Positions 8,898-19,358 of a stretch of 64,000 nucleotides of DNA are shown piece by piece. Location: positions 36,870-100,869 of the forward strand of contig NZ_JACJRT010000004.1 in NCBI RefSeq assembly GCF_014697415.1, in the 5' to 3' direction. Position numbers and translations under genes: made by a program. How positions within the stretch are numbered: the first letter of the stretch is position 1; each line of letters opens with the position of its first letter. Under the pieces are notes generated by a model. It had not been told where the DNA came from. It was given only the letters and a program-made list of their open reading frames with translations, and searched no databases. Origin of the DNA: Cyanobium sp. FACHB-13342. GTDB taxonomy: Bacteria; Cyanobacteriota; Cyanobacteriia; PCC-6307; Cyanobiaceae.

Positions 8898-9836
8898 TCA
8901 GGCGCTGGTGCGGCTCTGGGGCAGGGTGATGCCGATGCGCTCCAGCGCTTCGATCACCTCATCGGCTGACTTGGAGCCGAAGTTCTTGATCTCCAGGAGA
9001 TCTTCGTAGCTGAAGCCCATCAGGTCGGACACGGAGTTGACCTGGGCGCGCTTCAGGCAGTTGTAGGCCCGCACCGAGAGGTTGAGCTCTTCGAGGGGAA
9101 TCTGGGCCTCGGCGGAAGGCTCCGGCTCAAGGCCAGGCTCCTCCACCATGGTGAGGCTGGCCAGGGGCTGGAACAGGGCGATCAGTTGGTTCGCGGCCTG
9201 GGCCATGGCGTCGTCGGGGGTGACGCTGCCGTTGGTTTCGATCTCCAGGCGCAGCCTTTCGCGGGCGGAGCCGCCCTCACCCACGGCGGTTTCGTCGACG
9301 GTGTAATTGACGCGGCGCACCGGTTTGAACACCGCATCGATCTGGAGCAGGTCGATGGCACTGGTGTCTTCGCTGTGGCGATCGACGGGCCGGTAGCCCA
9401 CGCCGCGCTCCACATGCACTTCCATTTCCAGGCTGTGGCCTTCGGCCACGGTGGCGATCAGCCGGTCGCCGTCGATCACCTGCACCTGGGAGGAGAACTG
9501 CAGGTCGGCGGCGGTCACCGTGGCCGGACCATTCACCACCAGACGGCCGATCTCCAGTTCGCGATTGCGGCTGTTGACGGAGATCTGCTTGCAGTTGAGC
9601 AGGATGTCGAGCACGTCTTCCCGCACACCGGGCACGGTGGCGTACTCGTGGTTGACACCGGAGATCCGCACGGCGGTGATGGCGCTGCCTTCCAGGCTGC
9701 CAATCAGGACGCGCCGGAGGGCGTTGCCGAGGGTGGTGGCCTGGCCGCGATCGAGCGGGCCGATCAGGAAGGTGCCGGTCTGGGACCGGTCTTCGGCGAC
9801 CTGGTGCTCAATCCGATCAATTTGGTAGTGCAGCAC
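8898..9836 (-). CDS. rpoA: RNA polymerase alpha subunit
   Basis: 312 residues from GTG 9836, giving the conserved start (V/M)[11 protein letters not shown]; an upstream start at 9881 would add 15 residues not seen in the family. The N-terminal dimerisation and beta-binding domain covers about 1-225 ([15 protein letters not shown]). The C-terminal DNA- and regulator-binding domain covers the last 70 ([28 protein letters not shown]). The linker is acidic and Pro/Glu-rich. Confidence 0.96.
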   Translation of the reverse strand: MLHYQIDRIEHQVAEDRSQTGTFLIGPLDRGQATTLGNALRRVLIGSLEGSAITAVRISGVNHEYATVPGVREDVLDILLNCKQISVNSRNRELEIGRLVVNGPATVTAADLQFSSQVQVIDGDRLIATVAEGHSLEMEVHVERGVGYRPVDRHSEDTSAIDLLQIDAVFKPVRRVNYTVDETAVGEGGSARERLRLEIETNGSVTPDDAMAQAANQLIALFQPLASLTMVEEPGLEPEPSAEAQIPLEELNLSVRAYNCLKRAQVNSVSDLMGFSYEDLLEIKNFGSKSADEVIEALERIGITLPQSRTSA

Positions 9837-9892
9837 GGTCTGAAGGGTCGAAAGGGTGAAGGAAGCCCCGGGGGCAAGCACGAGACGACGGG

Positions 9893-10285
9893 TCAGACGC
9901 GACGGCGCTTGGAGCGACGGCAGCCGTTGTGGGGCAGCGGCGTCACGTCGCGGATCAGGGTGATTTCCAGGCCGGCGACCTGCAGGGCGCGAATGGCGGT
10001 TTCGCGGCCGGAGCCGGGGCCACGCACCAGCACTTCGATCTGGCGCATGCCCTGCTCAAGGGCACGGCGGGCAGCGGCCTCGGCGGCGGTCTGGGCGGCG
10101 AAGGGGGTGCCCTTGCGGGCTCCCTTGAAACCACTGGCGCCGGCGGAGCTCCAGGAGATCACCTCACCGGCCGTGTCGGTGATCGACACGATGGTGTTGT
10201 TGAAGGTGCTCTGGATGTGCGCCACGCCGTTGGGCACGTTGCGCTTCGTTTTCTTGGCGCCGGATTTTTTGGCTGGCTTTGCCAT
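9893..10285 (-). CDS. rpsK: 30S ribosomal protein S11
   Basis: 130 residues; THIQST-like [22 protein letters not shown]-type basic ends and the tail [14 protein letters not shown] match S11 of the platform. It lies between rpsM and rpoA. About 155 bases separate it from rpsM, with no gene or strong hairpin seen in that gap. Confidence 0.97.
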   Translation of the reverse strand: MAKPAKKSGAKKTKRNVPNGVAHIQSTFNNTIVSITDTAGEVISWSSAGASGFKGARKGTPFAAQTAAEAAARRALEQGMRQIEVLVRGPGSGRETAIRALQVAGLEITLIRDVTPLPHNGCRRSKRRRV

Positions 10286-10441
10286 GGCGGAAAGGCCTGC
10301 TGGTGCAGGAGGTGATCAGAGAACGTGAAGGGGGTCGCTCTGGTGACGCCGGGAGCTCGAACGGGTGAACTGACCGGAGGGACAGAACCTGAACAGCGGT
10401 TGGCGGCAGGGCGAGGGGCAGAGAGAGGAAGGCGGAACGCC

Positions 10442-10807
10442 TTACTTCTTCTTGCCGGCCACGGTTTTACGGGCACCCCGGCGGGTGCGGGCGTTGGTGC
10501 GGGTGCGCTGGCCACGCACGGGCAGGCCCATGCGGTGACGCCGGCCGCGGAGGCAGCCGATGTCCTGCAGACGCTTGAGGGCCATGCCCTCCTGGCGGCG
10601 CAGGTCGCCCTCCAGGGTGAAGCTCTCGGCGGCGCCCCGCAGCTTCTGGACGTCGGCGTCGCTGAGGTCCTTCACCCGGATGTCCGGGTTGACCCCGGAC
10701 TTGGCCAGGATCTTCTGGGCACGGGTGAGACCGATGCCATACACATAGGTGAGGGCGATCTCAACGCGCTTTTCGCGAGGGATATCAACGCCGGCAATCC
10801 GAGCCAC
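10442..10807 (-). CDS. rpsM: 30S ribosomal protein S13
   Basis: 121 residues from GTG 10807, which gives the normal N-terminus (V/M)[18 protein letters not shown]. In-frame sequence further upstream reads through the rpmJ region and is not S13. The basic tail ([14 protein letters not shown]) reaches tRNA and the subunit bridge. The GTG start matters because longer ORF calls would merge it with an unrelated N-terminus. Confidence 0.95.
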   Translation of the reverse strand: MARIAGVDIPREKRVEIALTYVYGIGLTRAQKILAKSGVNPDIRVKDLSDADVQKLRGAAESFTLEGDLRRQEGMALKRLQDIGCLRGRRHRMGLPVRGQRTRTNARTRRGARKTVAGKKK

Positions 10808-10902
10808 GTGGGAAATCGATGAGGGGGCAGGAGGCCCCGCCGAGGCGGAGCGGGAAGGAAGGGTTGGGCAGCTGGCCCCCAGGCGGGGCTGGCCGGGGCT
10901 GG

Positions 10903-11016
10903 TCAGCCCTGGCGCTGCTTGTGCTTGGGATTGGTGCAGATCACCATCACCCGGCCATGGCGACGGATCACCCGGCACTTGTCGCACATCTTCTTGACTG
11001 AGGCACGCACCTTCAT
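10903..11016 (-). CDS. rpmJ: 50S ribosomal protein L36
   Basis: 37 residues: [20 protein letters not shown] begins it, and Cys11, Cys14, Cys27 and His33 form the zinc site of the C+ form. It sits between adk and rpsM; infA, often found here in other bacteria, is absent. Confidence 0.96.
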   Translation of the reverse strand: MKVRASVKKMCDKCRVIRRHGRVMVICTNPKHKQRQG

Positions 11017-11080
11017 GGGCGTTGTGCTCTCCGAATTTGCAAACCGACAACCTACCACACGGGTCAACGCCCTCCTGGAC

Positions 11081-11641
11081 TCAACCCAGCAGGCCGGTGA
11101 TGCGCGCGGCGATCTCATCCACCAGGCCGTTGGCCTCTACGGCCTGGAGCAGCCCCTTCTCCTCGTAATAGCGGATCAGGGGGGCCGTCTGCTCGCGATA
11201 GACCTCCAGGCGGTGACGGATCACGGCTTCGTTGTCGTCGGCGCGGCCCCGGGCCAGCAGGCGCTGGATCAGCACGGCGTCATCGAGTTCCATCAGCACC
11301 ACCAGGTCGATCGGTTGCTGCAGCTCGTCGAGCAGGGCGCCCAGGGCTTCGGCCTGGGCGCGGTTGCGCGGGAAGCCGTCGAGCAGCCAGCCGCCGCCGC
11401 CGCTGGCCGCCTGCGCTTCCAGGCGGCTGCGCACGATGGCCAGCACCAGCGCATCGCTCACCAGTTCCCCGCGGGCCATCACCGCTTCGGCTTCCTGGCC
11501 GAGGGCGCTGCCGGCGGCCACTTCAGCCCGCAGCAGATCGCCGGTGGAGAGGTGAAGCAGGTTGTGGCCTGCGGCCAGCTGCTGGGCCTGGGTGCCCTTG
11601 CCGGCTCCGGGGGGGCCGAGGAACAGGAGACGTTGCTTCAT
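11081..11641 (-). CDS. adk: Adenylate kinase
   Basis: Interconverts ATP + AMP and 2 ADP. It has 186 residues with P-loop GPPGAGKGT (9-17), [23 protein letters not shown] and [18 protein letters not shown]. The region after GRADD lacks the long LID domain with zinc cysteines, so this is the short form typical of cyanobacteria. It lies between secY and rpmJ, as in many bacterial spc operons. Confidence 0.96.
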   Translation of the reverse strand: MKQRLLFLGPPGAGKGTQAQQLAAGHNLLHLSTGDLLRAEVAAGSALGQEAEAVMARGELVSDALVLAIVRSRLEAQAASGGGGWLLDGFPRNRAQAEALGALLDELQQPIDLVVLMELDDAVLIQRLLARGRADDNEAVIRHRLEVYREQTAPLIRYYEEKGLLQAVEANGLVDEIAARITGLLG

Positions 11642-11696
11642 GGCAGGGGAGGAAGCGGGGATGGAGACGGAGAAGGGAGGACCGGAGTGCGGCGCA

Positions 11697-13016
11697 TCAC
11701 TGCCGCACCATGCCCTCGTAGCGCTGGGAGATCACGTAGGTCTGCACCTGCTTGGCGGTGTCGATTGCCACCCCCACCAGGATCAGCAGGGAGGTGGCGC
11801 CCAAGCCCTGGAAGGTGCGCACCTGGGTGGCACCCTCTACGGCGGAGGGGATGATCGCCACGGCGCCGAGGAAGACGCCGCCCAACAGGGTGAGCCTGTT
11901 CTGCACGCCGCTGAGATAGTTCGCCGTAGCCGAGCCTGGGCGAACTCCTGGGATCGCCACGCCACTGCGTTTGAGGTTGGTGGCAATGTCCACCGGATTG
12001 ACGGTGAGCGAGGCGTAGAAGAAGCCGAAGCCGCAGATCAGGGCAAAGAACACCAGGGCGTAGAGCCAGGGGGTGCTGCTGTTGGGGTTGAGGTAGCCCG
12101 CCAACTGGATCAGCCAGGGGCTGCGGGTGAGGTTGGCGATCGTGAGCGGCAGGAACACCACCGCCGAGGCGAAAATGATCGGCATCACGCCGCCGGCGTT
12201 GAGCTTGAGCGGCAGGTAGCTCTGGCGTGCGGAGAGCATGCCCGCCCCGCCCACTTGGCGCTTGGCGCTCACGATCGGGATCCGGCGGTTGCCCTCCTGC
12301 ACGAAGATGATTCCCACGATCGTGAGCAGGAAGACCAGCACCAGCACCACGATGCCGCCGACGGTGCTGCGGTCTCCGCTCTGGGCCAGCTCGATGGTGG
12401 AGCCCAGCGCCTTGGGCAAGGTGGCCACGATGTTCACGAAGATCACCAGGGAGGCCCCTTGGCCGATGCCCCGCTCGGTGATCACCTCACTGATCCACAT
12501 CACCACCATGGAGCCGGTCACCAGGGCCAGGGCTGTCTGGATGACGAACACAGGCTCCGAGAGTCCTTCGGTGGCGTACTGCCGCAGGATCAGGGCAAAC
12601 ACCAGGCTCTGCAGGATGCCCCAGCCCAGGGCGACATAACGGGTGATCTGGGCGATCTTGCGGCGGCCGGCCTCGCCTTCGTTCTTCTGGAGGTCTTCCA
12701 GCTGGGGCAGGGCTGCGGTGAGCAGCTGGATGATGATCGAGGCGTTGATGAAGGGCAGGATCCCGAGGGCGAAAATCCCCAGGGTGGAGAGGCCGCCTCC
12801 GGTGAAGATGTCGAGGAAGCCGATCAGCTGGCCGCCACGGGAGAGGAACTCCTGGAAGGCCACCCGGTCGATGCCGGGCATCGGGATGTAGATGCCAAGC
12901 CGCACCAGCAGCAGCAGGCCGAGGGTGGTGAGCACCCGGTCGCGCAGGCCCTTCGACTGGATCAGTTGGCTGAGAATTTCCCCAGCACTGGGGTTGCGAC
13001 CCCGGCTAACAAGCAT
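11697..13016 (-). CDS. secY: Protein translocase subunit SecY
   Basis: 439 residues with about ten hydrophobic segments; forms the SecYEG channel in thylakoid and plasma membranes. GIYIPMPGIDR near the N-terminus, QLTAALPQLEDLQKNEGEAGRRKI and FFYASLTVNPVDIATNLKRSG near the C-terminus are SecY landmarks. ATG 13016 sits about 20 bases after a terminator-like hairpin, so secY, adk and the genes beyond may be expressed below the ribosomal genes or from their own promoter. Confidence 0.97.
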   Translation of the reverse strand: MLVSRGRNPSAGEILSQLIQSKGLRDRVLTTLGLLLLVRLGIYIPMPGIDRVAFQEFLSRGGQLIGFLDIFTGGGLSTLGIFALGILPFINASIIIQLLTAALPQLEDLQKNEGEAGRRKIAQITRYVALGWGILQSLVFALILRQYATEGLSEPVFVIQTALALVTGSMVVMWISEVITERGIGQGASLVIFVNIVATLPKALGSTIELAQSGDRSTVGGIVVLVLVFLLTIVGIIFVQEGNRRIPIVSAKRQVGGAGMLSARQSYLPLKLNAGGVMPIIFASAVVFLPLTIANLTRSPWLIQLAGYLNPNSSTPWLYALVFFALICGFGFFYASLTVNPVDIATNLKRSGVAIPGVRPGSATANYLSGVQNRLTLLGGVFLGAVAIIPSAVEGATQVRTFQGLGATSLLILVGVAIDTAKQVQTYVISQRYEGMVRQ

Positions 13017-13036
13017 GGCGGCGTGTGGTGGGCATG

Positions 13037-13086
13037 AAAAAACCGCCCGCCGGACTCTGGGAACGATCCCCGAATCCGCTGGACGG
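13037..13086 (-). terminator. Terminator-like hairpin between rplO and secY
   Basis: On the minus strand CCGTCC...CGGA pairs with TCCG...GGGCGG around an inner GGGGA/TTCCC stem, followed by TTTTTT. The stem is interrupted by a small internal loop. It lies between rplO and secY and could act as an attenuator. Confidence 0.6.
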
Positions 13087-13118
13087 CTCAGACCTTAGGG
13101 CGGAGGGCCCCAAGGGGA

Positions 13119-13568
13119 TCAGATGACTTCGCAGCTGCCACCGGCAGCTTCGATCTTGGCGCGGGCGCTGGCGGTGAAGGCAGCCGCCTGCACGGTCAGC
13201 TTGACCTTGAGGTCCCCGTTGCCCAGCACCTTCAGGGGGTGCTTGGGGCTTGTGACCAGGCCGTCCTTGACCAGGGAATCGAGGCTCACGGTGCTGCCGG
13301 CTTTGCAGTCGGCCAGCTTGGCCACGTTGATGATCGTGAATTCCTTCTGGTTGACCAGCTCAAAGTGCTTGAGCTTGGGGATGCGCCGGTAGAGGGGCAT
13401 CTGGCCGCCCTCGAAGCCGGGCCGGGTGGGGCGACCGGAGCGGGACTTCTGGCCGCGCATGCCGAAACCGCAGCTGGCGCCCTGGCCGGCGGCGATGCCG
13501 CGGCCCTTGCGGAGCTTGCGGCGTCGGGCGCCGGCGTTGGGTTTCAGCGACTGGAGATTGATGCTCAT
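13119..13568 (-). CDS. rplO: 50S ribosomal protein L15
   Basis: 149 residues; [38 protein letters not shown] and [15 protein letters not shown] are L15 signatures. The usual bacterial rpmD (L30) gene between rpsE and rplO is missing; rpsE ends only 9 bases upstream. Confidence 0.97.
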   Translation of the reverse strand: MSINLQSLKPNAGARRRKLRKGRGIAAGQGASCGFGMRGQKSRSGRPTRPGFEGGQMPLYRRIPKLKHFELVNQKEFTIINVAKLADCKAGSTVSLDSLVKDGLVTSPKHPLKVLGNGDLKVKLTVQAAAFTASARAKIEAAGGSCEVI

Positions 13569-13577
13569 GGCGAGGCC

Positions 13578-14234
13578 TCAGGAGTAGATCTGCTCAAGGG
13601 AGATGCCCCGCTCCTTGGCGGTCTCCTTGTGGGTCCGCAGGGCGGACAGGGCCTCCATCGCAGCGCGGGCGTTGTTCAGGGGGGTCTTGGAGCCGAGGCG
13701 CTTGGCCAGGACGTTCTTGATGCCGGCCAGTTCGAGCACCGTGCGGATCGAGCCCCCCGCGATCACACCGGTACCGGGGGCGGCCGGGCGGATCAGCACG
13801 CTGGCGGCGCCATCGCGGCCGTTGCTGAGGGTCGGGATGGAGCTGTGGCGGGTGAGGGGCACCTTCACCAGGTGCTTCTTGCCATCGGCCACGCCCTTGC
13901 GGACGGCACCGATCACATCGCCGGCCTTGCCGACGCCCACGCCCACCTGGCCCTTCTCGTTGCCGACGACAACGATGGCCCGGAAGCTCATCTTCTTGCC
14001 GCCTTTCACGGTCTTGGAGACGCGGCGGATTTGCACCACCCGCTCCTGCCATTCGGAGTCGCGCTCTTGACCGCCGCGACGGTTGTCGCGCCCGCGGCCC
14101 CCACCGCGGCGGCTGTCGCCACCCCGGCCCTCACCGCGGCCACCCCGGCGTTCCTGCTGGCCTTCGGCCGCTGCAGGCACATCCGATGCGGCCGGAATGT
14201 CGTTGGACTGAACTTGATCGTTGGTTTCGGTCAT
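13578..14234 (-). CDS. rpsE: 30S ribosomal protein S5 with RGG-rich N-terminal extension
   Basis: 218 residues. The S5 core starts near residue 60 ([20 protein letters not shown]) and includes [17 protein letters not shown]. The first 60 residues are an acidic stretch followed by Arg/Gly repeats ([23 protein letters not shown]), much longer than in E. coli S5 (166 residues). Such RGG tails often bind RNA; a role here is inferred only. Confidence 0.96.
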   Translation of the reverse strand: MTETNDQVQSNDIPAASDVPAAAEGQQERRGGRGEGRGGDSRRGGGRGRDNRRGGQERDSEWQERVVQIRRVSKTVKGGKKMSFRAIVVVGNEKGQVGVGVGKAGDVIGAVRKGVADGKKHLVKVPLTRHSSIPTLSNGRDGAASVLIRPAAPGTGVIAGGSIRTVLELAGIKNVLAKRLGSKTPLNNARAAMEALSALRTHKETAKERGISLEQIYS

Positions 14235-14248
14235 GGTGAGAGCAGGGA

Positions 14249-14614
14249 TCAGAACTGAAGGCCCGCTTCCCGGGCGGCGTCAGCCAGGGCCTTGACCCGG
14301 CCGTGGTACAGGTTGCCGCCGCGATCGAAGACCACCTGCTGGATGCCCTTGGCAAGGGCCCGTTTGGCAACCAGCTCACCCACGGCCACGGAGGCATCGC
14401 AGGTGGCGCTGGTGGTGAGGCTGGTGCGCAGGTCCTTGTCGAGGGTCGATGCCGCACAGAGGGTGTTCTGGGCGTCGTCGTCGATGACCTGGGCGTAGAT
14501 GTGGTTGTTGGAGCGGAACACGGCGAGCCTGGGACGGGCAGCCGTGCCAGTGAGCTGGCGACGCAGGCGGCGGTGACGCTTCTGGGTCTGCTGTTTGCGG
14601 GAGATGGAAGACAT
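14249..14614 (-). CDS. rplR: 50S ribosomal protein L18
   Basis: 121 residues; [29 protein letters not shown] and [20 protein letters not shown] identify L18, which binds 5S rRNA. It lies between rplF and rpsE. Confidence 0.97.
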   Translation of the reverse strand: MSSISRKQQTQKRHRRLRRQLTGTAARPRLAVFRSNNHIYAQVIDDDAQNTLCAASTLDKDLRTSLTTSATCDASVAVGELVAKRALAKGIQQVVFDRGGNLYHGRVKALADAAREAGLQF

Positions 14615-14646
14615 GGCGATACAGGGTAACGACGCTCAGGCAGACC

Positions 14647-15186
14647 TCATTTCTTACCGGTCTTACCGGCCTTGCGCAGGATGCGCTCACCCTCGTACTT
14701 GATGCCCTTGCCCTTGTAGGGCTCGGGCGGACGAATGGCGCGCACCTTGGCAGCTTCGTTGCCCACCAGTTCCTTGTTGGCCCCGGAGACCAGCACGGTG
14801 GTGTTGCCCTCAACGGCGAAGGTGACGCCCTCGGGGGGCACCATCTCCACCTGGTGGCTGTAGCCGGCAGAGACCACCAGCTTTTTGCCCTGGACGGCGG
14901 CGCGGTAGCCCACACCGACGATTTCCAGCTTGCGGGTGTAGCCCTGGCTGACGCCTTCCACCATGTTGGCGACGAGCGTGCGGCAGAGACCGTGGCGCTC
15001 ACGGGAGCGGCGCGTTTCGCTGCTGGGGCTCACCACCAGGGTGTTGCCGTCCTGGGAGATCTGCACCCCATCGGGCAGGGTGCGGCTGAGTTCGCCCTTC
15101 GGGCCCTTCACGGTGACGGCCAGGCCATTGAGGCTGACGCTCACCTTGTCGGGGAGGGGAATCGGCGCTTTACCAATACGAGACAT
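14647..15186 (-). CDS. rplF: 50S ribosomal protein L6
   Basis: 179 residues; [51 protein letters not shown] and the C-terminal [17 protein letters not shown] are L6. It is placed between rpsH and rplR as usual. Confidence 0.97.
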   Translation of the reverse strand: MSRIGKAPIPLPDKVSVSLNGLAVTVKGPKGELSRTLPDGVQISQDGNTLVVSPSSETRRSRERHGLCRTLVANMVEGVSQGYTRKLEIVGVGYRAAVQGKKLVVSAGYSHQVEMVPPEGVTFAVEGNTTVLVSGANKELVGNEAAKVRAIRPPEPYKGKGIKYEGERILRKAGKTGKK

Positions 15187-15203
15187 GGATCAACCTCCCA
15201 GGA

Positions 15204-15605
15204 TCAGTAGACGTAGCAGAGCACTTCGCCACCGACACCCTGCTTGCGGGCGTCGCGGTCGCTCATCACTCCCTTGGAGGTGGAGATGATGGCCACTCCC
15301 AGGCCGCCCAACACTTTGGGCAGCTGGCGATTGTTCTTGTAGATGCGCAGGCCTGGCTTGCTGACCCGCTGCACGGAGCGGATCGTCGGCTGGCGGTGCT
15401 TGCCGCTGTACTTGAGCTCGACAACCAGGTGCTTCTGCACGCCCTCACCTTCTTCGGTGATGGCGGCGATGAAGCCCTCCTGCTGCAACACGTTGGCGAT
15501 GTTGCGCACCAGACGGGAAGCAGGGATCTTGGTGGTCTCGTGACGCTTCTCACTCGCATTGCGGATGCGGGTGAGCATGTCGGAAATCGGGTCGTGATTG
15601 GCCAT
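15204..15605 (-). CDS. rpsH: 30S ribosomal protein S8
   Basis: 133 residues; [20 protein letters not shown] and the tail [20 protein letters not shown] are S8. In E. coli S8 is the translational repressor of the spc operon. rpsN (S14), which precedes rpsH in many bacteria, is absent; rplE ends 20 bases upstream. Confidence 0.97.
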   Translation of the reverse strand: MANHDPISDMLTRIRNASEKRHETTKIPASRLVRNIANVLQQEGFIAAITEEGEGVQKHLVVELKYSGKHRQPTIRSVQRVSKPGLRIYKNNRQLPKVLGGLGVAIISTSKGVMSDRDARKQGVGGEVLCYVY

Positions 15606-15624
15606 GGTCGGGTCCGAAGAGGGC

Positions 15625-16164
15625 TCAGTTGCTGCGGAACGGCATTCCCATCTCGCGGAGGAGGGCCCGGCCCTCTTCGTCGTTACGGGCGTTGGTCACG
15701 ATCGTGACGTCCATACCTCGGATCGCATCGATTTTGTCGAAGGAGATCTCGGGGAAGATGATTTGCTCGCGGATTCCCAGGGTGTAGTTCCCCCGACCGT
15801 CAAAGCTCTTGGGGCTCACGCCGCGGAAGTCGCGGATGCGAGGCAGGGCCAGGTGAATCAGGCGCTCCAGGAAGGCGTACATCCGCTCGCCCCGGAGGGT
15901 GACGGCCACGCCGATCGGCATGCCCTGACGGATCTTGAAGCCGGCGATGGCCTTTTTGGCCCGGGTCACCACCACCTTCTGGCCGGTGATCGTGGCCAGC
16001 TCGGTGATCGAGGCCTCAAGGGCCTTGGCGTTCTGGGCGGCCTCGCCGAGGCCCCGGTTGACGGTGACTTTCACCACCTTCGGGACTTCGTGGATGTTGG
16101 AGAGATTCAGCTCCTTGAGGAGTTTCGGTTGAATCGTCTCCCGGTAGCGCTGTTTCAGTGACAT
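15625..16164 (-). CDS. rplE: 50S ribosomal protein L5
   Basis: 179 residues; [40 protein letters not shown] and [20 protein letters not shown] are L5 signatures. It binds 5S rRNA with L18. An 84-base gap separates it from rplX. Confidence 0.97.
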   Translation of the reverse strand: MSLKQRYRETIQPKLLKELNLSNIHEVPKVVKVTVNRGLGEAAQNAKALEASITELATITGQKVVVTRAKKAIAGFKIRQGMPIGVAVTLRGERMYAFLERLIHLALPRIRDFRGVSPKSFDGRGNYTLGIREQIIFPEISFDKIDAIRGMDVTIVTNARNDEEGRALLREMGMPFRSN

Positions 16165-16248
16165 GACGGGGGAGGGGTTGCGCTTCTGGTCGGGGTCAGA
16201 AGGCGGACAGGGAACGGGAGAAAGGTGAAGGAAGGAAGAAGCAGGAGA

Positions 16249-16605
16249 TCAATCCAGAACTTCGCCGGTTTTTTTCAGCCGACGCTTCTTGGTGCCATCC
16301 TTTTCCACCACGATCTCCACCCGGCTGGCCACCTGTTTGGTGGTGGAGTAGAGCATCACATTGGAGGCGTGCACGGAGGCTTCCTCCGTGACGATCCGGC
16401 CGGATTCGCCTTCCTGGGTGGGTTTGACGTGGCGGGTGCGGAGGTTGATGCCCTGCACCACCACCCGGTTGTCGTAGGGCAGGGTGCGGAGCACTTCGCC
16501 GGTCTTGCCCTTGTCCTTGCCAGCGATCACCTGAACGGTGTCGCCTTTCTTGAGGCGCATTTTGATGCGCTCAGGGGACTTGGCTTTGGGGGTTGCGGTG
16601 GCCAT
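16249..16605 (-). CDS. rplX: 50S ribosomal protein L24
   Basis: 118 residues; [20 protein letters not shown] is the KOW motif, followed by [20 protein letters not shown]. It starts one base after the rplN stop, so the two are probably co-translated. Confidence 0.97.
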   Translation of the reverse strand: MATATPKAKSPERIKMRLKKGDTVQVIAGKDKGKTGEVLRTLPYDNRVVVQGINLRTRHVKPTQEGESGRIVTEEASVHASNVMLYSTTKQVASRVEIVVEKDGTKKRRLKKTGEVLD

Positions 16606-16606
16606 C

Positions 16607-16972
16607 TCAGATCACCTCCGGGGCGAGGGACACAATCTTGGTGAAGTTGCGCTCGCGCAGCTCCCGGGCCACGGGCCCGAAGACGCGGGTGCCCTTGGGG
16701 TTGTTGTCGTTGCCCAGGATCACGGCGGCGTTGTCGTCGAACCGGATTGAGTTGCCCGTGTCGCGGCGCAGGGTGGCCTTGGTGCGGACCACAACGGCCT
16801 TGACCACGTCCGACTTCTTCACGCCCATGTTGGGCATGGCGTCTTTGACGGCTGCAACGATCACATCACCCACGTGGGCGTAGCGACGGTTGGTACCGAG
16901 CACCCGGATGCACTGGATGCGCTTGGCGCCGCTGTTATCAGCGACGTTCAGAAAGGTTTCCTGTTGGATCAT
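16607..16972 (-). CDS. rplN: 50S ribosomal protein L14
   Basis: 121 residues; [20 protein letters not shown] and the C-terminal [20 protein letters not shown] are nearly invariant L14 sequences. It lies between rpsQ and rplX. Confidence 0.98.
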   Translation of the reverse strand: MIQQETFLNVADNSGAKRIQCIRVLGTNRRYAHVGDVIVAAVKDAMPNMGVKKSDVVKAVVVRTKATLRRDTGNSIRFDDNAAVILGNDNNPKGTRVFGPVARELRERNFTKIVSLAPEVI

Positions 16973-16984
16973 TGGGGGTTGTCC

Positions 16985-17236
16985 TCAACCGACGGTGGTG
17001 TTGGTGAGAACTTCAGCCACGGTCCAGCGCTTGGTGCGGCTGAGCGGGCGGGTCTCGGTGATGCGAACCCGGTCGCCCACTTTGCAGCTGTTCGCTTCGT
17101 CGTGGGCTTTGTAACGGGTGGTGCGGCTGACCGTCTTTTGATAGATGGGGTGGGGGAAGCGGTTTTCCACCGCCACCACCACCGTTTTGTCCATCTTGTC
17201 GCTGACGACGGTGCCGACCCTTTCCTTGAGTGCCAT
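16985..17236 (-). CDS. rpsQ: 30S ribosomal protein S17
   Basis: 83 residues; [20 protein letters not shown] and [20 protein letters not shown] are S17. It follows rpmC by 17 bases. Confidence 0.97.
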   Translation of the reverse strand: MALKERVGTVVSDKMDKTVVVAVENRFPHPIYQKTVSRTTRYKAHDEANSCKVGDRVRITETRPLSRTKRWTVAEVLTNTTVG

Positions 17237-17253
17237 GGGATCGAGGGGGGGTA

Positions 17254-17478
17254 TCAGGAGGCTGAATCAGCCGTGGCGGCGGAGCGCAGTTGCTCCTTCT
17301 GCACCGTCAGCAGGTGGGCCAGCTTGATGCGGGCTTCCTTGAAACGGTGCGGGTTTTCCAGGCGGCGGGTGGCCTGCTGGAAGCGCAGCTCAAACAGCTC
17401 GCGCCGGGTGGCGTTGACCTGTTCGTTGATTTGGTCACCGCTGAGCTTGCGCACGTCGGCGATGTTGGGTCTTGCCAT
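17254..17478 (-). CDS. rpmC: 50S ribosomal protein L29
   Basis: 74 residues; [20 protein letters not shown] and [20 protein letters not shown] match L29. It is four bases downstream of rplP. Confidence 0.96.
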   Translation of the reverse strand: MARPNIADVRKLSGDQINEQVNATRRELFELRFQQATRRLENPHRFKEARIKLAHLLTVQKEQLRSAATADSAS

Positions 17479-17482
17479 TGGA

Positions 17483-17926
17483 TCAGGCCTCCACAGGGGC
17501 TGCAGTGTCCTGATCCGCCAGGCTCAGGAATTTGGTCTTCAGGGGGAGCTTGTATTGCGCCAGGCGCATGGCTTCCTTGGCGATTTCGGGGGTGATTTCG
17601 GCACCCCCCATCTCGAACAGAATCCGACCCGGCTTGATGACGGCCACCCAGAATTCCGGGTTGCCCTTACCGGAACCCATTCGGGTTTCGGCGGCGCGCA
17701 TGGTGACGGGCTTGTCGGGGAAGATCCGGATCCAGATCTTGCCGCCCCGCTTGACGTGGCGGGTCATGGCTCGGCGGCTGGCCTCAATCTGGCGGGAGGT
17801 GATCCAGCCACATTCCTGGGCCTGCAGGGCAAACTCACCGAAGGCAATGGTGTTGCCGCGGGTGGCGACACCGCGCATGCGGCCTCGCTGTTGCTTGCGG
17901 AATTTGACGCGTCGTGGACTCAGCAT
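17483..17926 (-). CDS. rplP: 50S ribosomal protein L16
   Basis: 147 residues; [20 protein letters not shown] and [20 protein letters not shown] are L16. It lies between rpsC and rpmC, the normal S10-operon order. Confidence 0.98.
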   Translation of the reverse strand: MLSPRRVKFRKQQRGRMRGVATRGNTIAFGEFALQAQECGWITSRQIEASRRAMTRHVKRGGKIWIRIFPDKPVTMRAAETRMGSGKGNPEFWVAVIKPGRILFEMGGAEITPEIAKEAMRLAQYKLPLKTKFLSLADQDTAAPVEA

Positions 17927-17942
17927 GGTTCAGGGCTCCTGA

Positions 17943-18671
17943 TCACTCTTTGTTAGAGCGGTCTTCAAACTGTTGCGGCTGCCGGCTGGTCCGGCGGCGG
18001 GGGGCAGCACCCACGGGCAGCTGCTCTTTCTGGCCAGGCAGCACCTCGCCCTTGAACACCCACACCTTGATGCCGAGCACCCCATAGGTGGTGCTGGCCA
18101 ACTTGGTGGCGTAGTCGATGTCGGCGCGCAGGGTGTGCAGGGGCACACGACCTTCGCGGGTCCATTCGGTACGGGCGATTTCGGCGCCGTTGAGGCGGCC
18201 GGCCACCATGATCTTCAGACCGAGCACGCCAGCCCGTTGGGCCCGTTGCACGGCCATGCGCATGACGCGGCGGAAGGCAACCCGCTTTTCCAGTTGCTGG
18301 GCGATGTATTCGGCCAGCAGGAAGGCGTCGGCGTCGACCCGCTCGACTTCCACCACGTTGATGCGCACCTGACGGTTGGCATCGCCGAGGGTTTTTTGGA
18401 TGCCGGCACGCAGCTCCTCAATGCCGCTGCCCTGGCGGCCAACAAGAACGCCCGGACGGGCGGTCTTGAGTTCGACCTCCAGTTGGTCGGCCTTGCGGGC
18501 GATCAGCACATCGCTGATGCCGGCAGCGCCGTACTTCTTGTGGACGAACTTGCGGATCCGATCGTCCTCCTGGAGGAGGGTTGGATAGGTCTTGCTGGGG
18601 GCGTACCAACGCGAGCGGTGATCCTGGGTAATCCCCAGGCGCAGGCCGGTTGGATGGATCTTGTGTCCCAT
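17943..18671 (-). CDS. rpsC: 30S ribosomal protein S3
   Basis: 242 residues; [20 protein letters not shown] starts it, a KH domain covers the first half ([14 protein letters not shown] holds the GxxG loop), and [15 protein letters not shown] closes the second domain. The C-terminal basic tail is slightly long. Confidence 0.97.
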   Translation of the reverse strand: MGHKIHPTGLRLGITQDHRSRWYAPSKTYPTLLQEDDRIRKFVHKKYGAAGISDVLIARKADQLEVELKTARPGVLVGRQGSGIEELRAGIQKTLGDANRQVRINVVEVERVDADAFLLAEYIAQQLEKRVAFRRVMRMAVQRAQRAGVLGLKIMVAGRLNGAEIARTEWTREGRVPLHTLRADIDYATKLASTTYGVLGIKVWVFKGEVLPGQKEQLPVGAAPRRRTSRQPQQFEDRSNKE

Positions 18672-18689
18672 CGGTCGGTGTCCTCGGGG

Positions 18690-19043
18690 TCAGGCGGAAG
18701 GCGCCACAGCAATGCTGATGTGGCAGGTTTGTTTTTTGATCGCGTAGGCACGACCCTGGGCGCGGGGGCGGAACCGCTTCAGGGAGGGGCCCATGTCGGC
18801 GTTCGCCGCAGCGATCACCAGGGTGGAGGGGTCGAGGCCGAGGTTGTGCTCGGCGTTGGCCACCGCCGACCGCAGCACCTTGGTGATGGGGCCAGTGGAG
18901 CGGTAGGGCATGAACTCGAGCATGATCAGGGCCTCGCGGTAGCTGCGGCCACGGATCTGATCGAGAACCCGCCGCACCTTGGACACGGAACCGCGGATGT
19001 AGCGACCGTGGGCGAGGGCCTGGTTGGAAGGGGTGTTTGCCAT
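18690..19043 (-). CDS. rplV: 50S ribosomal protein L22
   Basis: 117 residues; [20 protein letters not shown] and [20 protein letters not shown] are L22, whose beta hairpin lines the exit tunnel. It lies between rpsS and rpsC. Confidence 0.97.
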   Translation of the reverse strand: MANTPSNQALAHGRYIRGSVSKVRRVLDQIRGRSYREALIMLEFMPYRSTGPITKVLRSAVANAEHNLGLDPSTLVIAAANADMGPSLKRFRPRAQGRAYAIKKQTCHISIAVAPSA

Positions 19044-19047
19044 AGCG

Positions 19048-19323
19048 TCAGCGGCCTCCTTTCTTGTCCTTGATGTGGCCCCGGAAGGTGCGGGTGGGGG
19101 CGAATTCCCCGAGCTTGTGGCCCACCATCTGTTCCGTCACGTAGACGGGAACGTGGGATTTGCCGTTGTGAACGGCAATGGTGTGGCCGATCATCATCGG
19201 CAGGATGGTGGAAGCCCGTGACCAGGTCTTGATCACGGACTTGTCATCGGCGACGTTTTGCTTTTCAACCTTCCGCAGAAGGCTGTCGGCAACAAACGGT
19301 CCTTTTTTGAGTGAACGTCCCAT
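19048..19323 (-). CDS. rpsS: 30S ribosomal protein S19
   Basis: 91 residues; [20 protein letters not shown] and [20 protein letters not shown] are near-invariant S19 sequences. rplV follows four bases after its stop. Confidence 0.98.
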   Translation of the reverse strand: MGRSLKKGPFVADSLLRKVEKQNVADDKSVIKTWSRASTILPMMIGHTIAVHNGKSHVPVYVTEQMVGHKLGEFAPTRTFRGHIKDKKGGR

Positions 19324-19358
19324 GGCGGATTAAGCGAACAGCAAAGCGGTGTGGATCA

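Noticed and set aside
10286..10441. Possible small gene in the rpsK-rpsM gap
   Set aside because: Only frames antisense to or overlapping neighbouring genes are open, with no start/ribosome site and no recognisable product.
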